Assembly: GCF_014636935.1 (NCBI RefSeq)
Contig: NZ_BMES01000001.1
Coordinates: forward strand, 1,989,782-2,053,781
Origin: Alsobacter metallidurans
GTDB taxonomy: Bacteria; Pseudomonadota; Alphaproteobacteria; Rhizobiales; Beijerinckiaceae
Direction: 5' to 3'
DNA: 64,000 bases
Positions 35,627-44,445 of this stretch are shown one piece after another; position 1 is the first letter of the stretch, and every line of letters begins with the position of its first letter. The position numbers were made by a program, and so were the translations under genes. Under the pieces are notes generated by a model that searched no databases, had not been told where the DNA came from, and saw only the letters and a program-made list of their open reading frames with translations.

Positions 35627-37411
35627 TCAAGCGGCCCGCAAAGGCTCTGCGCCGTCGGAGGTCGCGCCCTCGATCACGGCCACGACCTCCGCGCCGTTCA
35701 GGGTCTCGCGGTCCAGCAGAGCTTGCGTCAACCGGTCCAGCGCGTCGCGGCGGTCGTCGACGATGAGACGGGCGGCCCGATAGGCCTGCTCCACCAGCGC
35801 CCGCACCTCGTCGCGCACCGATTGCGGCAGGTCGCCGTCGCGCAGCGTGACCTTGATCTTGCCGGTGGCGGCGCTCATGCCCCATTCGGTGACCATGCGG
35901 GTCGCGAGGTCGGTCGCAAACGCGATGTCGGAGGCCGCGCCGGTGGTCACCTTGTCGGGGCCGAACACCGCTTCCTCGGCGGCCCGGCCGCCCATCGCGA
36001 CCACAAGGTCGGCGCGCAGCTTGTCGAGCGGCACGCAAAGCCGGTCCTTCTCGGGCAGGCGCATCACCATGCCGAGCGCGCCGCCATGCGGCACGATGGT
36101 GGCCGAATGCACCCGGTCGGCGGCCGGCAGCAGCGTGGCGCACAGCGCATGGCCGGCCTCGTGCACGGCGACGAGCTGCAGCTCGCCGGCGTCCAGCACC
36201 AGGCTGCGCCGCTCCAGCCCCATCAGCAGCTTCTTGTGCGCGCCGGCGAAATGCTCCGCCGTGATGGTGGTCGCGCCGGCGCGGGCGGCCAGAACCGCCG
36301 CTTCGTTCACGAGGTTGGACAGTTCCGCTCCCGAGAAGCCCGGCGTGCCGCGCGCAATCACGCGCAGCTCGACGTCCTCGGCCAGCGGCCGCTTGGCGCA
36401 ATGCACGGCCAGGATGGCGGCGCGCCCGGCGATGTCGGGGAGCCCGACATGGACCTGACGGTCGAACCGGCCTGGACGCAGCAGAGCGGGATCGAGCACG
36501 TCGACCCGGTTGGTCGCCCCCACCACGATCACGCCGTCCGAGCCGTGGAAGCCATCCATCTCCACCAGGAGCTGGTTGAGGGTGGTGTCGTATTCACGCT
36601 CGGCGGCCGACGCGCCGGCCGCGCGCTTCTTGCCGATGGAGTCCAGCTCGTCGATGAACAGGATGCAGGGCGCCTTGCGTCGCGCCTCGCGAAACAGCCG
36701 GGCGACGCGGCTCTTGGAGACGCCCACGAGCGCGGCCGAGAAGTCGCTGCCCGAAACCGCCATGAACGACACCTCGGCCTCGCCGGCCAGCGCGCGCGCC
36801 AGCAGCGTCTTGCCGGTGCCCGGAGGTCCGACCATCAGCACGCCACGCGGGGCGCGCGCGCCGACGGTCGCGAACGAGGCGGGGTTCTTCAGGAAGCTGA
36901 CGATCTCGGCCACCTCGGCCTTGGGCTCCTCCAGCCCGGCGACGTCGCTGAACCGGAAGGGCGTGGTCTTTGCGGTCGCCGGCCAGGCCAGCTTGCCGCG
37001 CAGGTCGAGCTGCAGGCCCATCACCACCACGGCGACGCCCATCAGCAGGAAAGACGCTAATCCGCCGAGCATCGCCAGGAGGTCCCAGTGGCGGCCGCTG
37101 AGGTCGACTTCGACGCCCGACGCCGCGAGCCGGTCGAGATAGGCTGCGTCCAGCAGGCCGGCGGGCAGCTTCACGACGGCGTCGCCGCCGGTGCGGCGGT
37201 ACACCAGGATGGCGTCCTCCCCCACCGTTACCCGAGCGATCTCGCCGCTCGCCGCCGCCTTGGCAAAGGCCGTGTAGGACATATCCGCTGGTTGCATGCG
37301 CACCACTGGTATCGCGATCGCGGCCGTAACGGCGGCGGCCAGCACCAGGCAGAGCGCCACGAGGGCGCGACGGGACAGACGCTTCGACAGGCTTGAGATG
37401 AATCGGGTCAC
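35627..37411 (-). CDS. FtsH-like membrane AAA+ zinc metalloprotease (divergent paralogue)
   Basis: 594 residues from GTG 37411 (GGAC six bases upstream); GTG 37435 is an alternative. N-terminal membrane helix (ALVALCLVLAAAVTAAIAI), short periplasmic domain, second helix (LASFLLMGVAVVVMGL), AAA domain with GPPGTGKT, ILFIDELDSI and the arginine-finger region RPGRFDRQV, then an M41 peptidase with HEAGH and a later Asp (GAASDIAFA) as zinc ligands. The pore loop reads DFSAALVGVSKS, whereas FtsH proteins normally have an aromatic residue (MFVGVG); here it is Leu. Lys/Arg-rich exposed parts and the short tail also differ from the housekeeping FtsH. It likely degrades specific membrane proteins. Confidence 0.9.
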   Translation of the reverse strand: MTRFISSLSKRLSRRALVALCLVLAAAVTAAIAIPVVRMQPADMSYTAFAKAAASGEIARVTVGEDAILVYRRTGGDAVVKLPAGLLDAAYLDRLAASGVEVDLSGRHWDLLAMLGGLASFLLMGVAVVVMGLQLDLRGKLAWPATAKTTPFRFSDVAGLEEPKAEVAEIVSFLKNPASFATVGARAPRGVLMVGPPGTGKTLLARALAGEAEVSFMAVSGSDFSAALVGVSKSRVARLFREARRKAPCILFIDELDSIGKKRAAGASAAEREYDTTLNQLLVEMDGFHGSDGVIVVGATNRVDVLDPALLRPGRFDRQVHVGLPDIAGRAAILAVHCAKRPLAEDVELRVIARGTPGFSGAELSNLVNEAAVLAARAGATTITAEHFAGAHKKLLMGLERRSLVLDAGELQLVAVHEAGHALCATLLPAADRVHSATIVPHGGALGMVMRLPEKDRLCVPLDKLRADLVVAMGGRAAEEAVFGPDKVTTGAASDIAFATDLATRMVTEWGMSAATGKIKVTLRDGDLPQSVRDEVRALVEQAYRAARLIVDDRRDALDRLTQALLDRETLNGAEVVAVIEGATSDGAEPLRAA

Positions 37412-37817
37412 GGCAAGTCCAGTTGACGATGACACAGAAATGAATCGCTTTCCGGCCCGCTTGCGGCTGAACCGGCGATGCAGGCCGGAAAGGAAACACG
37501 TTGAACAGGAATGATCCAGTCCGGCTCACTACGAAGGGCGTTCGAGCTTAAGCGGAGCTTTCAGGCTGTTCTGCTTTCAGCAAGGGCACGAATGTTGGCC
37601 GTTGTACGGCCGATCCCGCAGGCCGCGAAGACGCTCGCGTGAAATCGCAGACAGCCGCAAGCCGGGGCGCGAACCGCTTCAGCCGGCGCCTCGACGTCGC
37701 CAAACGCATCCCTGTTCCGTCTGAAGCGTTCGGGCAGAGCCACGCGTTCGTGGTACGAACGGCGAAGCTTCGCGATCACAGCTTGGCGATCAAACTCGGC
37801 CGATCGGGACGGACGGC
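37412..37817. promoter_or_regulatory. Divergent intergenic region ftsH-like / clc-like
   Basis: 406 bases between divergent starts. No gene was recognised; a short open frame on the minus strand (about 37561-37779) has no ribosome-binding site and no family resemblance. A small inverted repeat (GGCCG-TTGTA-CGGCC near 37597) is visible. No heat-shock-type promoter could be assigned for the protease. Confidence 0.35.
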
Positions 37818-39677
37818 ATGGCGGACAGCGGTTTTGGCGCGCTCTGGCGGGATGGCATGGACCGTCTGGGAAAGCGCGTGGGCCGTCGCACCCCGACGCC
37901 CTCCGCGGCCGGAACGGTCGCGACCTCGCGCTGGCGCCGGCTGTTTCGAAACCGCTCCGGACCGCCGCTGGCGCTTTTGGCCAGCGCCTGCCTGGTCGGG
38001 GTGGCGGCCGGCGCCTGCGTGTTCGCGGTTCATCATCTCGTGATCTGGGCGCAGCGGGCGGCGCTCGGCTTCGCGGCCGAGAACCGCGTCGCGGTGCCGG
38101 ACCACACCGCGCCCTGGCGCGTCGGCGCGGCGCTGGTAGTCGGCGCCCTGCTGGTCTCGCTCGCCACCTGGCTCACGTCGCGCCTGTCCGACAGGCCGCC
38201 CTCCGACGCCGTGGAGGCGAACGCCCTGCATGGCGGCTACCTGACCTGGGAGGACGGGGTCGCGGTGGTGTTGCCCATCCTCCTGTCGGTGTCGTTCGGC
38301 GCTTCCGTGGGCGTCGAGGCCGCGGTGACGCAGACCGGCGCCGTGCTGGCTTCGGTGCTCGGCCGGCGGCTCAAGCTGCCGCGCTCGGACCTGCGGCTGC
38401 TTGTGGGCGCGGGGGCGGCGGCCGCCATCTCGGCCGCCTATCAGGCGCCTATCGCCGGCATGCTCTACGCCTTCGAGCTCGTGCTCGGCACCTACAACAA
38501 GCGCTCACTCGCCCCGGTGGCGCTGGCGGCGATCTGCGGCTTCATGGCCGTGACGGCGCTGGATGGCGGCCCGCGGCCGTTCGTGATCCGCCAGACCGCC
38601 TCGGCCGTGTGGACCGACTACCCGGTCTCGGCCGTGATCGGCATCCTGGCCGCGCTGCTCGGCATCGCCGTGATGGTGCTGGTCGGCGGCGTCGAGCGCG
38701 CCCTGGCGCGGCTGACGAAATCCGAAACGGTGCGGCGGGTTCTCGGCGCGCTCGGATTGGCGTCGCTGGCCTTTCTCGCGCCCGGCATCCTGGGCAGCGG
38801 GCACGCGGCGATCGACGAGGCCGTGAATGGCGAGATCGTCGGCCGCCTCGCGGTGGGGCTGCTCGGAGCCAAGGCGCTCGCGTCGGCGTTGAGCCTGGGC
38901 GCGGGCTTTCGCGGCGGCCTGTTCAGCGCCTCGCTGTTCATCGGCGCGCTGCTGGGGCAGGGGGTGGCGTGGCTGTCGCAGCTGCTGCCCTATGTGCCGG
39001 TCGCCAACCCCACTCTCTGCGCGCTGGTCGGCATGGCTGCGCTGGGGGCCTGCATTATCGGAAGCCCGCTCGCGATGGCGTTTCTGGTGCTGGAGAGCAC
39101 CGGCAACTACGAGGCGTCCCTCGTGGTGGCGCTCGGAGCCGTCTTGTCGTCGCTCGTCACCGACCGGCTGTTTGGCTACAGCTTCGCGACATGGCGGTTC
39201 CAGCAGCGCGGCCTCGCACTGGAGGGCGGCCACGACATCAGCCGGCTCACCACGGTCAGCATCGCCGAACTGATCCGGCCGGCGAAATTCGTGCTCCCGG
39301 CCAGCGCCAGCCTGGAGCAGGTGGCCCGCGCCGTTTCCCACGCCGGCAACAAGGCCGTGGCCGTGCAGGACGACAAGGGCCGCCTGCTCGGCCTCGTCGA
39401 TCCCGCGCTGGTCGAGGTCGTCGAGAACGAGCCCGACCTGCCTCTGGCGGCCGCCGACCTGATCGGCACGCCGGTGGTGCGGGTTTCGCCTACCGCGACG
39501 CTGGCCGACGTGGTGGCGATCTTCGGCCAGGACGACCGCGGCGTGCTGCCCGTCGTGGACCCGCAAAAGCCCGATCGGCTGATCGGCGCGATCCGCTCGC
39601 GCGACGTGTTTCGGCTGTCCACCTCGGTGGCCGAACAGCAGCGCCGGGAGGATCTGGGCCTCGTCGCGAGGCGCTGA
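37818..39677 (+). CDS. ClC-family chloride channel/transporter with C-terminal CBS pair
   Basis: 619 residues from ATG 37818. About ten to twelve membrane segments carry ClC-like signatures: FGASVGVEAAVTQTGA (in place of the classical GREGP motif) and GAGFRGGLFSASLFIGA (the G-G-x-F motif). The first classical motif GSGIP is not recognisable. Residues about 485-600 form two CBS domains (VSPTATLADVVAIF; VLPVVDPQKPDRLIGAI) that could bind nucleotides and gate the channel. The altered selectivity motifs mean that chloride specificity is uncertain. Confidence 0.9.
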   Translation: MADSGFGALWRDGMDRLGKRVGRRTPTPSAAGTVATSRWRRLFRNRSGPPLALLASACLVGVAAGACVFAVHHLVIWAQRAALGFAAENRVAVPDHTAPWRVGAALVVGALLVSLATWLTSRLSDRPPSDAVEANALHGGYLTWEDGVAVVLPILLSVSFGASVGVEAAVTQTGAVLASVLGRRLKLPRSDLRLLVGAGAAAAISAAYQAPIAGMLYAFELVLGTYNKRSLAPVALAAICGFMAVTALDGGPRPFVIRQTASAVWTDYPVSAVIGILAALLGIAVMVLVGGVERALARLTKSETVRRVLGALGLASLAFLAPGILGSGHAAIDEAVNGEIVGRLAVGLLGAKALASALSLGAGFRGGLFSASLFIGALLGQGVAWLSQLLPYVPVANPTLCALVGMAALGACIIGSPLAMAFLVLESTGNYEASLVVALGAVLSSLVTDRLFGYSFATWRFQQRGLALEGGHDISRLTTVSIAELIRPAKFVLPASASLEQVARAVSHAGNKAVAVQDDKGRLLGLVDPALVEVVENEPDLPLAAADLIGTPVVRVSPTATLADVVAIFGQDDRGVLPVVDPQKPDRLIGAIRSRDVFRLSTSVAEQQRREDLGLVARR

Positions 39678-39849
39678 TCGCGTCCGTAGAAACCCAGTGC
39701 AACTTGCAGTCCGCATTTTTTTGAGGCAATGCTTCTGCGCTTCACGGCCGATTAACCATGCGCGCGCCTTATTGAGCACAGTTGAGTGACCCGCCTAGAG
39801 CTGGGCTTGTGCCAATCCACAGCGGGCTGTGCTTGAGAGAACGTAGCGT

Positions 39850-41028
39850 ATGCGGTCCTTCTCTTCGCGTTCAAACGGCGTTGTTGCCCGGTCCAGCTCA
39901 CGCCGCGGATTCAGTTCGGCGTCGGTGGTGGTTCTGTCCTGCATGACTGCGGGCGCGGCCGCCTGGGCGGTCATGACCGCGCCCGCTCCCGAAGCGCCGC
40001 TGACCATCAGCAATCGCTCGCCGGTCCGGGTGAACGGCCCGGCGTCGCCGCTGGCTTTCACCGCCAAGAATTTCGAGGATGCCTACGCGCTGGAGCCGAA
40101 AAACGGCTCGGCCGCGCCGGCGGCGTTTACCGCCAAGGCGTTCGAGATCGCCTACGCGCAGATGCAGCCCCTGATGGAGCCCGGCTTCTCGCTCGGCGTC
40201 CCGGCCAAGCCGTTGGCGCAGAGCGCGCCGATGCCGTCGACGTTCGCGTGGGGCGCGGCGGAGCCGTCGCGGGCTCCCGCCATCGTTCTGGCTTCGGTTC
40301 CTGCGCCCGCGGTTGCGGCCGCCGACGACGAAGACGAAGACGAAGACCCGGAGGATCCGGAAGCCGAGACCGTGGTCGCGAAGGCCGCGCCGCTGCCGTT
40401 GCCGCGCCCGTCCGAATTCCGGTTGCCCGTCCCCGGCGGCCCGCGCATCGCCATGGAGGCCCCGCGTCGGCGCGGCGCGCCGGCCGTCGCGCAAGCCTCC
40501 CCGACGGACGATCGTAATTTCTTCGAGAAGCTCTTCGGCTCGCAGCCCAAGCAGAACAACGGCCCGCAGCTCGCCTATGCGGCCCCGCAGGACGAACTCC
40601 TGATGCGCGGCCCGCTGCAGCGCATGGCGCCGGCCCCCAGCACGGCCACGGCCGGCACGGCCATCTACGACATCGCGTCCCGCACCGTGCACCTGCCCAG
40701 CGGCGAGAAGCTGGAGGCGCATTCGGGCCTGGGCGACCGCAAGGACGACATCCGCTACGTCCGCGAGCGGATGAAGGGCCCGACGCCGCCCCACACCTAC
40801 GACCTGACGCTGCGCGAAAGCCTGTTCCACGGCGTCCAGGCGATCCGTCTCACGCCCGTGGGCGGGACGGCCGCCATCTACGGCCGCGATGGCCTCCTGG
40901 CCCACACCTTCATGCTCGGACCAGGCGGCGACTCCAACGGCTGCGTCTCGATCCGCGACTACGACCGCTTCCTGCAGGCCTTCATGCGGGGCGAGATCAA
41001 GCGCCTCGTGGTGGTCGCGAGCCTCTAA
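39850..41028 (+). CDS. DUF2778 / Tlde1-type putative L,D-transpeptidase-like protein
   Basis: 392 residues from ATG 39850. A single N-terminal membrane anchor (SVVVLSCMTAGAAAWAVM), a repeated FTAK(N/A)FE(D/I)AYA element, a long Pro/Ala/Glu-rich low-complexity linker (residues about 100-260), and a C-terminal DUF2778 domain with LAHTFMLGPGGDSNGCVS, in which His and Cys are the presumed catalytic pair. This domain is found in the Tlde1 peptidoglycan-targeting effectors of type VI secretion, but in Rhizobiales it is common as an anchored periplasmic protein. No T6SS genes are nearby, so a cell-envelope housekeeping role is more likely. Confidence 0.82.
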   Translation: MRSFSSRSNGVVARSSSRRGFSSASVVVLSCMTAGAAAWAVMTAPAPEAPLTISNRSPVRVNGPASPLAFTAKNFEDAYALEPKNGSAAPAAFTAKAFEIAYAQMQPLMEPGFSLGVPAKPLAQSAPMPSTFAWGAAEPSRAPAIVLASVPAPAVAAADDEDEDEDPEDPEAETVVAKAAPLPLPRPSEFRLPVPGGPRIAMEAPRRRGAPAVAQASPTDDRNFFEKLFGSQPKQNNGPQLAYAAPQDELLMRGPLQRMAPAPSTATAGTAIYDIASRTVHLPSGEKLEAHSGLGDRKDDIRYVRERMKGPTPPHTYDLTLRESLFHGVQAIRLTPVGGTAAIYGRDGLLAHTFMLGPGGDSNGCVSIRDYDRFLQAFMRGEIKRLVVVASL

Positions 41029-41051
41029 GACCGTCAACCCGCCCCAACGCG

Positions 41052-41157
41052 CCCCCTCTCCCTGGCACAGGGAGAGGGCTGGGGTGAGGGCGGCGTCGCC
41101 TGGCTGAACCTCCGAGATCCTCGCCCAGCGGCCCTCACCCCTGACTGGGGAAAGGGC
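41052..41157. repeat. Intergenic palindromic repeat (CCCTCTCCCT / GGGGTGAGGG type)
   Basis: Two nested symmetries: a perfect 10-bp hairpin (41054-41063 with 41069-41078, loop GGCAC) and a 10-bp pair GGGGTGAGGG (41081-41090) with CCCTCACCCC (41132-41141). Elements of this type are widely dispersed in proteobacterial genomes. It lies after the DUF2778 gene and may also end its transcript. Confidence 0.7.
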
Positions 41158-41264
41158 GCGCGAGGCGCCTGCGCGCGGCTGCCGCGCGGTTTCGGCGCTC
41201 GACTGGCGCGCTCAACAGGTTAAACGGGCAAGGCCCGGTTTCGCGGGCGGCCGGCGCTCCCCCC

Positions 41265-42191
41265 ATGCTGCAGTTCCTGGCGACGAGCTCGCCCTTTTTC
41301 GCCGTGATCGCGGTTGGCGTCTGGGCCGCCCGGCGCGGGCTGTTCGCGCCCGAGTCCGTGAAGGTGCTGAACACCTTCGCGTTCATGATCGCGACGCCCG
41401 CCATGGTGGTGCGCGTGATGGCCCGCCAGCCGATCGCGGAGCTGTGGAACCCGGCCTATATCGGCGGCCTCGCGATGGTGGCGCTGGCGTTGCTGACGCT
41501 GGGGCTGCTGGCGGCGCGCCGGGTCGCCCGGTTGCCGTTTCCGGATTCGGTGTCGCGCGCGCAGTGCCTCATTGGCGGCAACTTCGCATTCCTGGGCATT
41601 CCGCTCACGGTCGCGTTTCTGGGCGAGCGCGCCGCCGCGCCGGTGGCGATGGGGCTGATCTGCGACACCGCCCTGGTAGTGCCGCTCTGCATCGGGCTGA
41701 TCGAGGCGGGGAGGGGCGTCGGCGCGCCGGGCGCCATCGCGTGGCGGCTCGCGAAGGGCACGGTGCTAAACCCGTTCATGCTGTCCATCATGGCAGGCGC
41801 GGCCCTGTCGCTGGCCGGGGTCGCACTGCCGGAGCCGGCGGATCGGTTTCTCGCCTTTCTGGGCGGCGCGGCGGCGCCGGCCGGCGTCTTTGCGCTCGGG
41901 CTGGCGCTGGCGCAGTGGGTGCGGCCGGACCTTTGGCGCGTCGTTCCGCTCGCGCTCGCCAAGCTGACGCTGCATCCGCTGGCGGTGTTCCTGGCGCTGC
42001 GCACCCTCGGGCTCGACCCGTTCTGGGTGAAGGCCGGCGTGCTCTATGCGGCCGTGCCGGTGGCCGCCAACGCCTTCGTGATCGCCGAGCGCTACGGCAC
42101 GGGCGACCGCCCGGTCGCGGGCGCGATCCTGGTCTCCACCGTGCTGGCGACCCTGACGTTTCCGCTCGCCGCCTGGCTGGTTTCGGGCTGA
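41265..42191 (+). CDS. AEC-family transporter (auxin efflux carrier fold)
   Basis: 308 residues from ATG 41265. Ten hydrophobic helices in two halves, with the typical N-terminus LATSSPFFAVIAVGVWAARRG, the NTFAFMIATPAMV segment and a broken-helix region (GGNFAFLGIPLTVAFLGE). AEC proteins export or import small carboxylates in bacteria; the substrate is not predictable. It stands alone, flanked by a repeat upstream and the Liv operon downstream. Confidence 0.9.
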   Translation: MLQFLATSSPFFAVIAVGVWAARRGLFAPESVKVLNTFAFMIATPAMVVRVMARQPIAELWNPAYIGGLAMVALALLTLGLLAARRVARLPFPDSVSRAQCLIGGNFAFLGIPLTVAFLGERAAAPVAMGLICDTALVVPLCIGLIEAGRGVGAPGAIAWRLAKGTVLNPFMLSIMAGAALSLAGVALPEPADRFLAFLGGAAAPAGVFALGLALAQWVRPDLWRVVPLALAKLTLHPLAVFLALRTLGLDPFWVKAGVLYAAVPVAANAFVIAERYGTGDRPVAGAILVSTVLATLTFPLAAWLVSG

Positions 42192-42344
42192 GCGCAATCT
42201 TCGGCTGCGCCGGACCTGCCTAATCGGCAGTCAATCACCGTTATTTGCGCGAAACGGCGTGGACAAAGTTCCTGCCGCTATCCTCTAATGGTTTCAATGA
42301 TGAATGACGCCGCGAGCAGACGGCGCATCACGGAGGAACTGTCC

Positions 42345-43490
42345 ATGCAGGTGACCAGGCGCGTCTTCACGTCCGGATTGGCGATCGGCCTTGCGGCCCC
42401 CGCGGTGCTGCGCGGCGCGAGCGCGCAGGGCGGCACGATCAAGATCGGCCAGGTGGTGCCGATCACGGGTCCGGCCGCCGAGGCCGGCAAATACGCCATG
42501 GCGGGCGCCAAGCTCGCGCTCGAGAAGGTCAACAAGGCCGGCGGCGTGCTCGGCAAGCAGCTCGAGATCGTCACCGAGGACGACCAGACCACCAACCCCG
42601 GCGCGGTGCTGGCCTTCTCCAAGCTCGCCACCAACGCCGACATCTCGGCCTTCATCGGCTCCATCCGCTCCACGCAGATGCACGCCATGGCGCCGGACAT
42701 CCTGAAGAACGCCAAGCCGACCATGTTCGGCGGCACCGACCCGACGCTCACCAAGCTGGGCAATCCCTGGCTGTTCCGCTGCCGCCCGAATGACGGCTAC
42801 TCGGGCCGCGTGATCGCGACCTTCGGCCTCGACGAGCTGAAGCTCAAGAAGTGGGGCATCGTCCACTCCACCGACGCCTTCGGCACCAATGGCGCGAAGG
42901 CTCTGGCCGAGGCGCTCGAGAAGGCCGGCGTGAAGCCCGCCATCATCCAGGGCTACAGCAACCAGTCGCAGGACTTCACCCCCGTTGTGCTCGCCCTGAA
43001 GCAGGCCGGCATCGACGTGCTCGGCTCCTACTTCACCTTCGAGAACGACCTCGGCATCTTCGCCCGCCAGCTGCGCCAGCTCGGCGTCACCGCGCCGTGG
43101 GTGGGCTCGCCCTCCATCGTCAACGTCACGGCGCTGAAGCTCGCCGGCCCGGCGCTCTACAACACCTACGGCGTCGCCGACTACGCCGAGGATTCCAGCC
43201 CCGAGGCCAAGGCTTACGCCGACGCCTACCGGGCCGTGATGAAGGTCGATCCCGACAACCAGTCCTCCTGGTGCTACGACGCCGTGAGCCTGCTCGCGAC
43301 CGCCATCAACAAGGCCGGCAAGACCGACCCGCAGGCCGTGCGCGAAGCGATGCTGTCCATCAAGGGCTACAAGGGCGCCGAGGGCGAGTACAACTTCGAC
43401 CAGAACGGCGACGGCCTGCACGGCTACAACATCGTGCAGAACAAGAGCGGCAAGATCGCCTTCGCCAAGCACATCGAGTTCAAGGACTGA
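42345..43490 (+). CDS. ABC transporter substrate-binding protein, branched-chain amino-acid (LivJ/K) type
   Basis: 381 residues from ATG 42345, chosen for a GGAGG eight bases upstream. The N-terminus has a Tat-like signal (TRRVFTSG then LAIGLAAPAVL, cleavage near ASAQ). Periplasmic type I binding fold: IKIGQVVPITGPAAEAG, EDDQTTNPG, FIGSIRST and DAVSLLATAINKAG. It delivers a small ligand such as an amino acid, amide or related compound to the membrane components encoded next. The exact ligand cannot be told. Confidence 0.93.
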   Translation: MQVTRRVFTSGLAIGLAAPAVLRGASAQGGTIKIGQVVPITGPAAEAGKYAMAGAKLALEKVNKAGGVLGKQLEIVTEDDQTTNPGAVLAFSKLATNADISAFIGSIRSTQMHAMAPDILKNAKPTMFGGTDPTLTKLGNPWLFRCRPNDGYSGRVIATFGLDELKLKKWGIVHSTDAFGTNGAKALAEALEKAGVKPAIIQGYSNQSQDFTPVVLALKQAGIDVLGSYFTFENDLGIFARQLRQLGVTAPWVGSPSIVNVTALKLAGPALYNTYGVADYAEDSSPEAKAYADAYRAVMKVDPDNQSSWCYDAVSLLATAINKAGKTDPQAVREAMLSIKGYKGAEGEYNFDQNGDGLHGYNIVQNKSGKIAFAKHIEFKD

Positions 43491-43569
43491 ACCTCCCCGC
43501 GCGCGCCGGCCGCCATTGCGTGGCCGGCGCCCACGCCTCCCGCTTCTCGTCGGCGTTCCGGGGACCCCC

Positions 43570-44445
43570 ATGGATCTCGTTCTGCAACTGCTCTTCACGG
43601 GCATCGGCATCGGCTCGGTCTACGCCCTGGTGGCGCTGGGCTTCGTGCTGATCTTCCGGGCCACCAACGTGGTGAACTTCGCCCAGGGCGAGTTCTCCAT
43701 GGTGGCGGCCTTCCTGATGGTGATCTTCGCCGTGGACCTGGAGTGGCCCTACTGGCTCTCCTTCCTGCTCGCGCTCGCCGGCATGGCGCTCTACGGGGTG
43801 ATCTTCAACCTCGGCGTCTACTACCCGCTGCGCCACCGCACCTACCTGCCGGTGATCATCTCCACCATCGGCGCGTCCATCCTGGTGGCCAACACCATGC
43901 TGGCCCTCTACGGCCCGCAGCCGCAGGTGCTGTCGCCCGTGTTCGAGACGCCCGGCTTCAACGTCGGCCCCGTCTATCTCGACAGCCAGTACCTGCTGAT
44001 CATCGTGGTCACGATGGTGCTGGTGGCGTTCCAGTACTGGTTCTTCGAGCACACGCTGCTGGGCAAGAAGCTGCAGGCGACCTCACAGGACAAGGAGATG
44101 GCCTCGCTGCTGGGCATCCCGGTCGCCACCATGATCATGATCACCTTCGTGTACAGCGCCGTGCTGGGCGGGCTGGCCGGCATCCTGGTCGCCCCCATCC
44201 TGTTCGTGTCGATCCAGATGGGCGGCACCATCGCGCTCAAGGCCTTCGCGGCCACCATCATCGGCGGCTTCGGCGACGTCGCGGGCGCGATCATCGGCGG
44301 GCTGGCGCTAGGCGTGATCGAGACCTTCGGAGCGGCCTACATCTCGGTGCCCTACAAGGACGGCTTCGCCTTCCTGGTTCTGGTGCTCTTCCTCGTGTTC
44401 AGGCCGCAGGGCCTCTTCGGCGAACGGGTGGCTGAAAAGGCATGA
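43570..44445 (+). CDS. livH: Branched-chain amino-acid-type ABC permease (LivH-like)
   Basis: 291 residues from ATG 43570, just after a short gap from the binding-protein gene. Typical LivH N-terminus (GIGIGSVYALVALGFVLIFRA, then NVVNFAQGEFSM) and the EAA-type cytoplasmic loop region around ATSQDKEMASLLGI. About eight membrane segments. It pairs with the LivM half of the next protein to form the translocation pathway. Its stop overlaps the next start (ATGA). Confidence 0.93.
   Translation: MDLVLQLLFTGIGIGSVYALVALGFVLIFRATNVVNFAQGEFSMVAAFLMVIFAVDLEWPYWLSFLLALAGMALYGVIFNLGVYYPLRHRTYLPVIISTIGASILVANTMLALYGPQPQVLSPVFETPGFNVGPVYLDSQYLLIIVVTMVLVAFQYWFFEHTLLGKKLQATSQDKEMASLLGIPVATMIMITFVYSAVLGGLAGILVAPILFVSIQMGGTIALKAFAATIIGGFGDVAGAIIGGLALGVIETFGAAYISVPYKDGFAFLVLVLFLVFRPQGLFGERVAEKA

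Noticed and set aside
35723-37060. Long plus-strand open frame opposite the ftsH-like gene
   Set aside because: Composition and lack of any motif mark it as a shadow of the protease gene, which has all AAA and M41 motifs.
37561-37779. Possible 72-codon minus-strand gene between ftsH-like and clc-like genes
   Set aside because: No ribosome-binding site and Arg/Ala-rich composition like that of random high-GC sequence.
38505-39779. Long minus-strand open frame opposite the ClC gene
   Set aside because: Gln/Arg/His-rich translation without family resemblance; ClC and CBS motifs on the plus strand explain the region.
39850-41028. Type VI secretion effector/immunity pair
   Set aside because: The domain matches Tlde1, but no immunity gene or T6SS component is adjacent and the protein is membrane-anchored.
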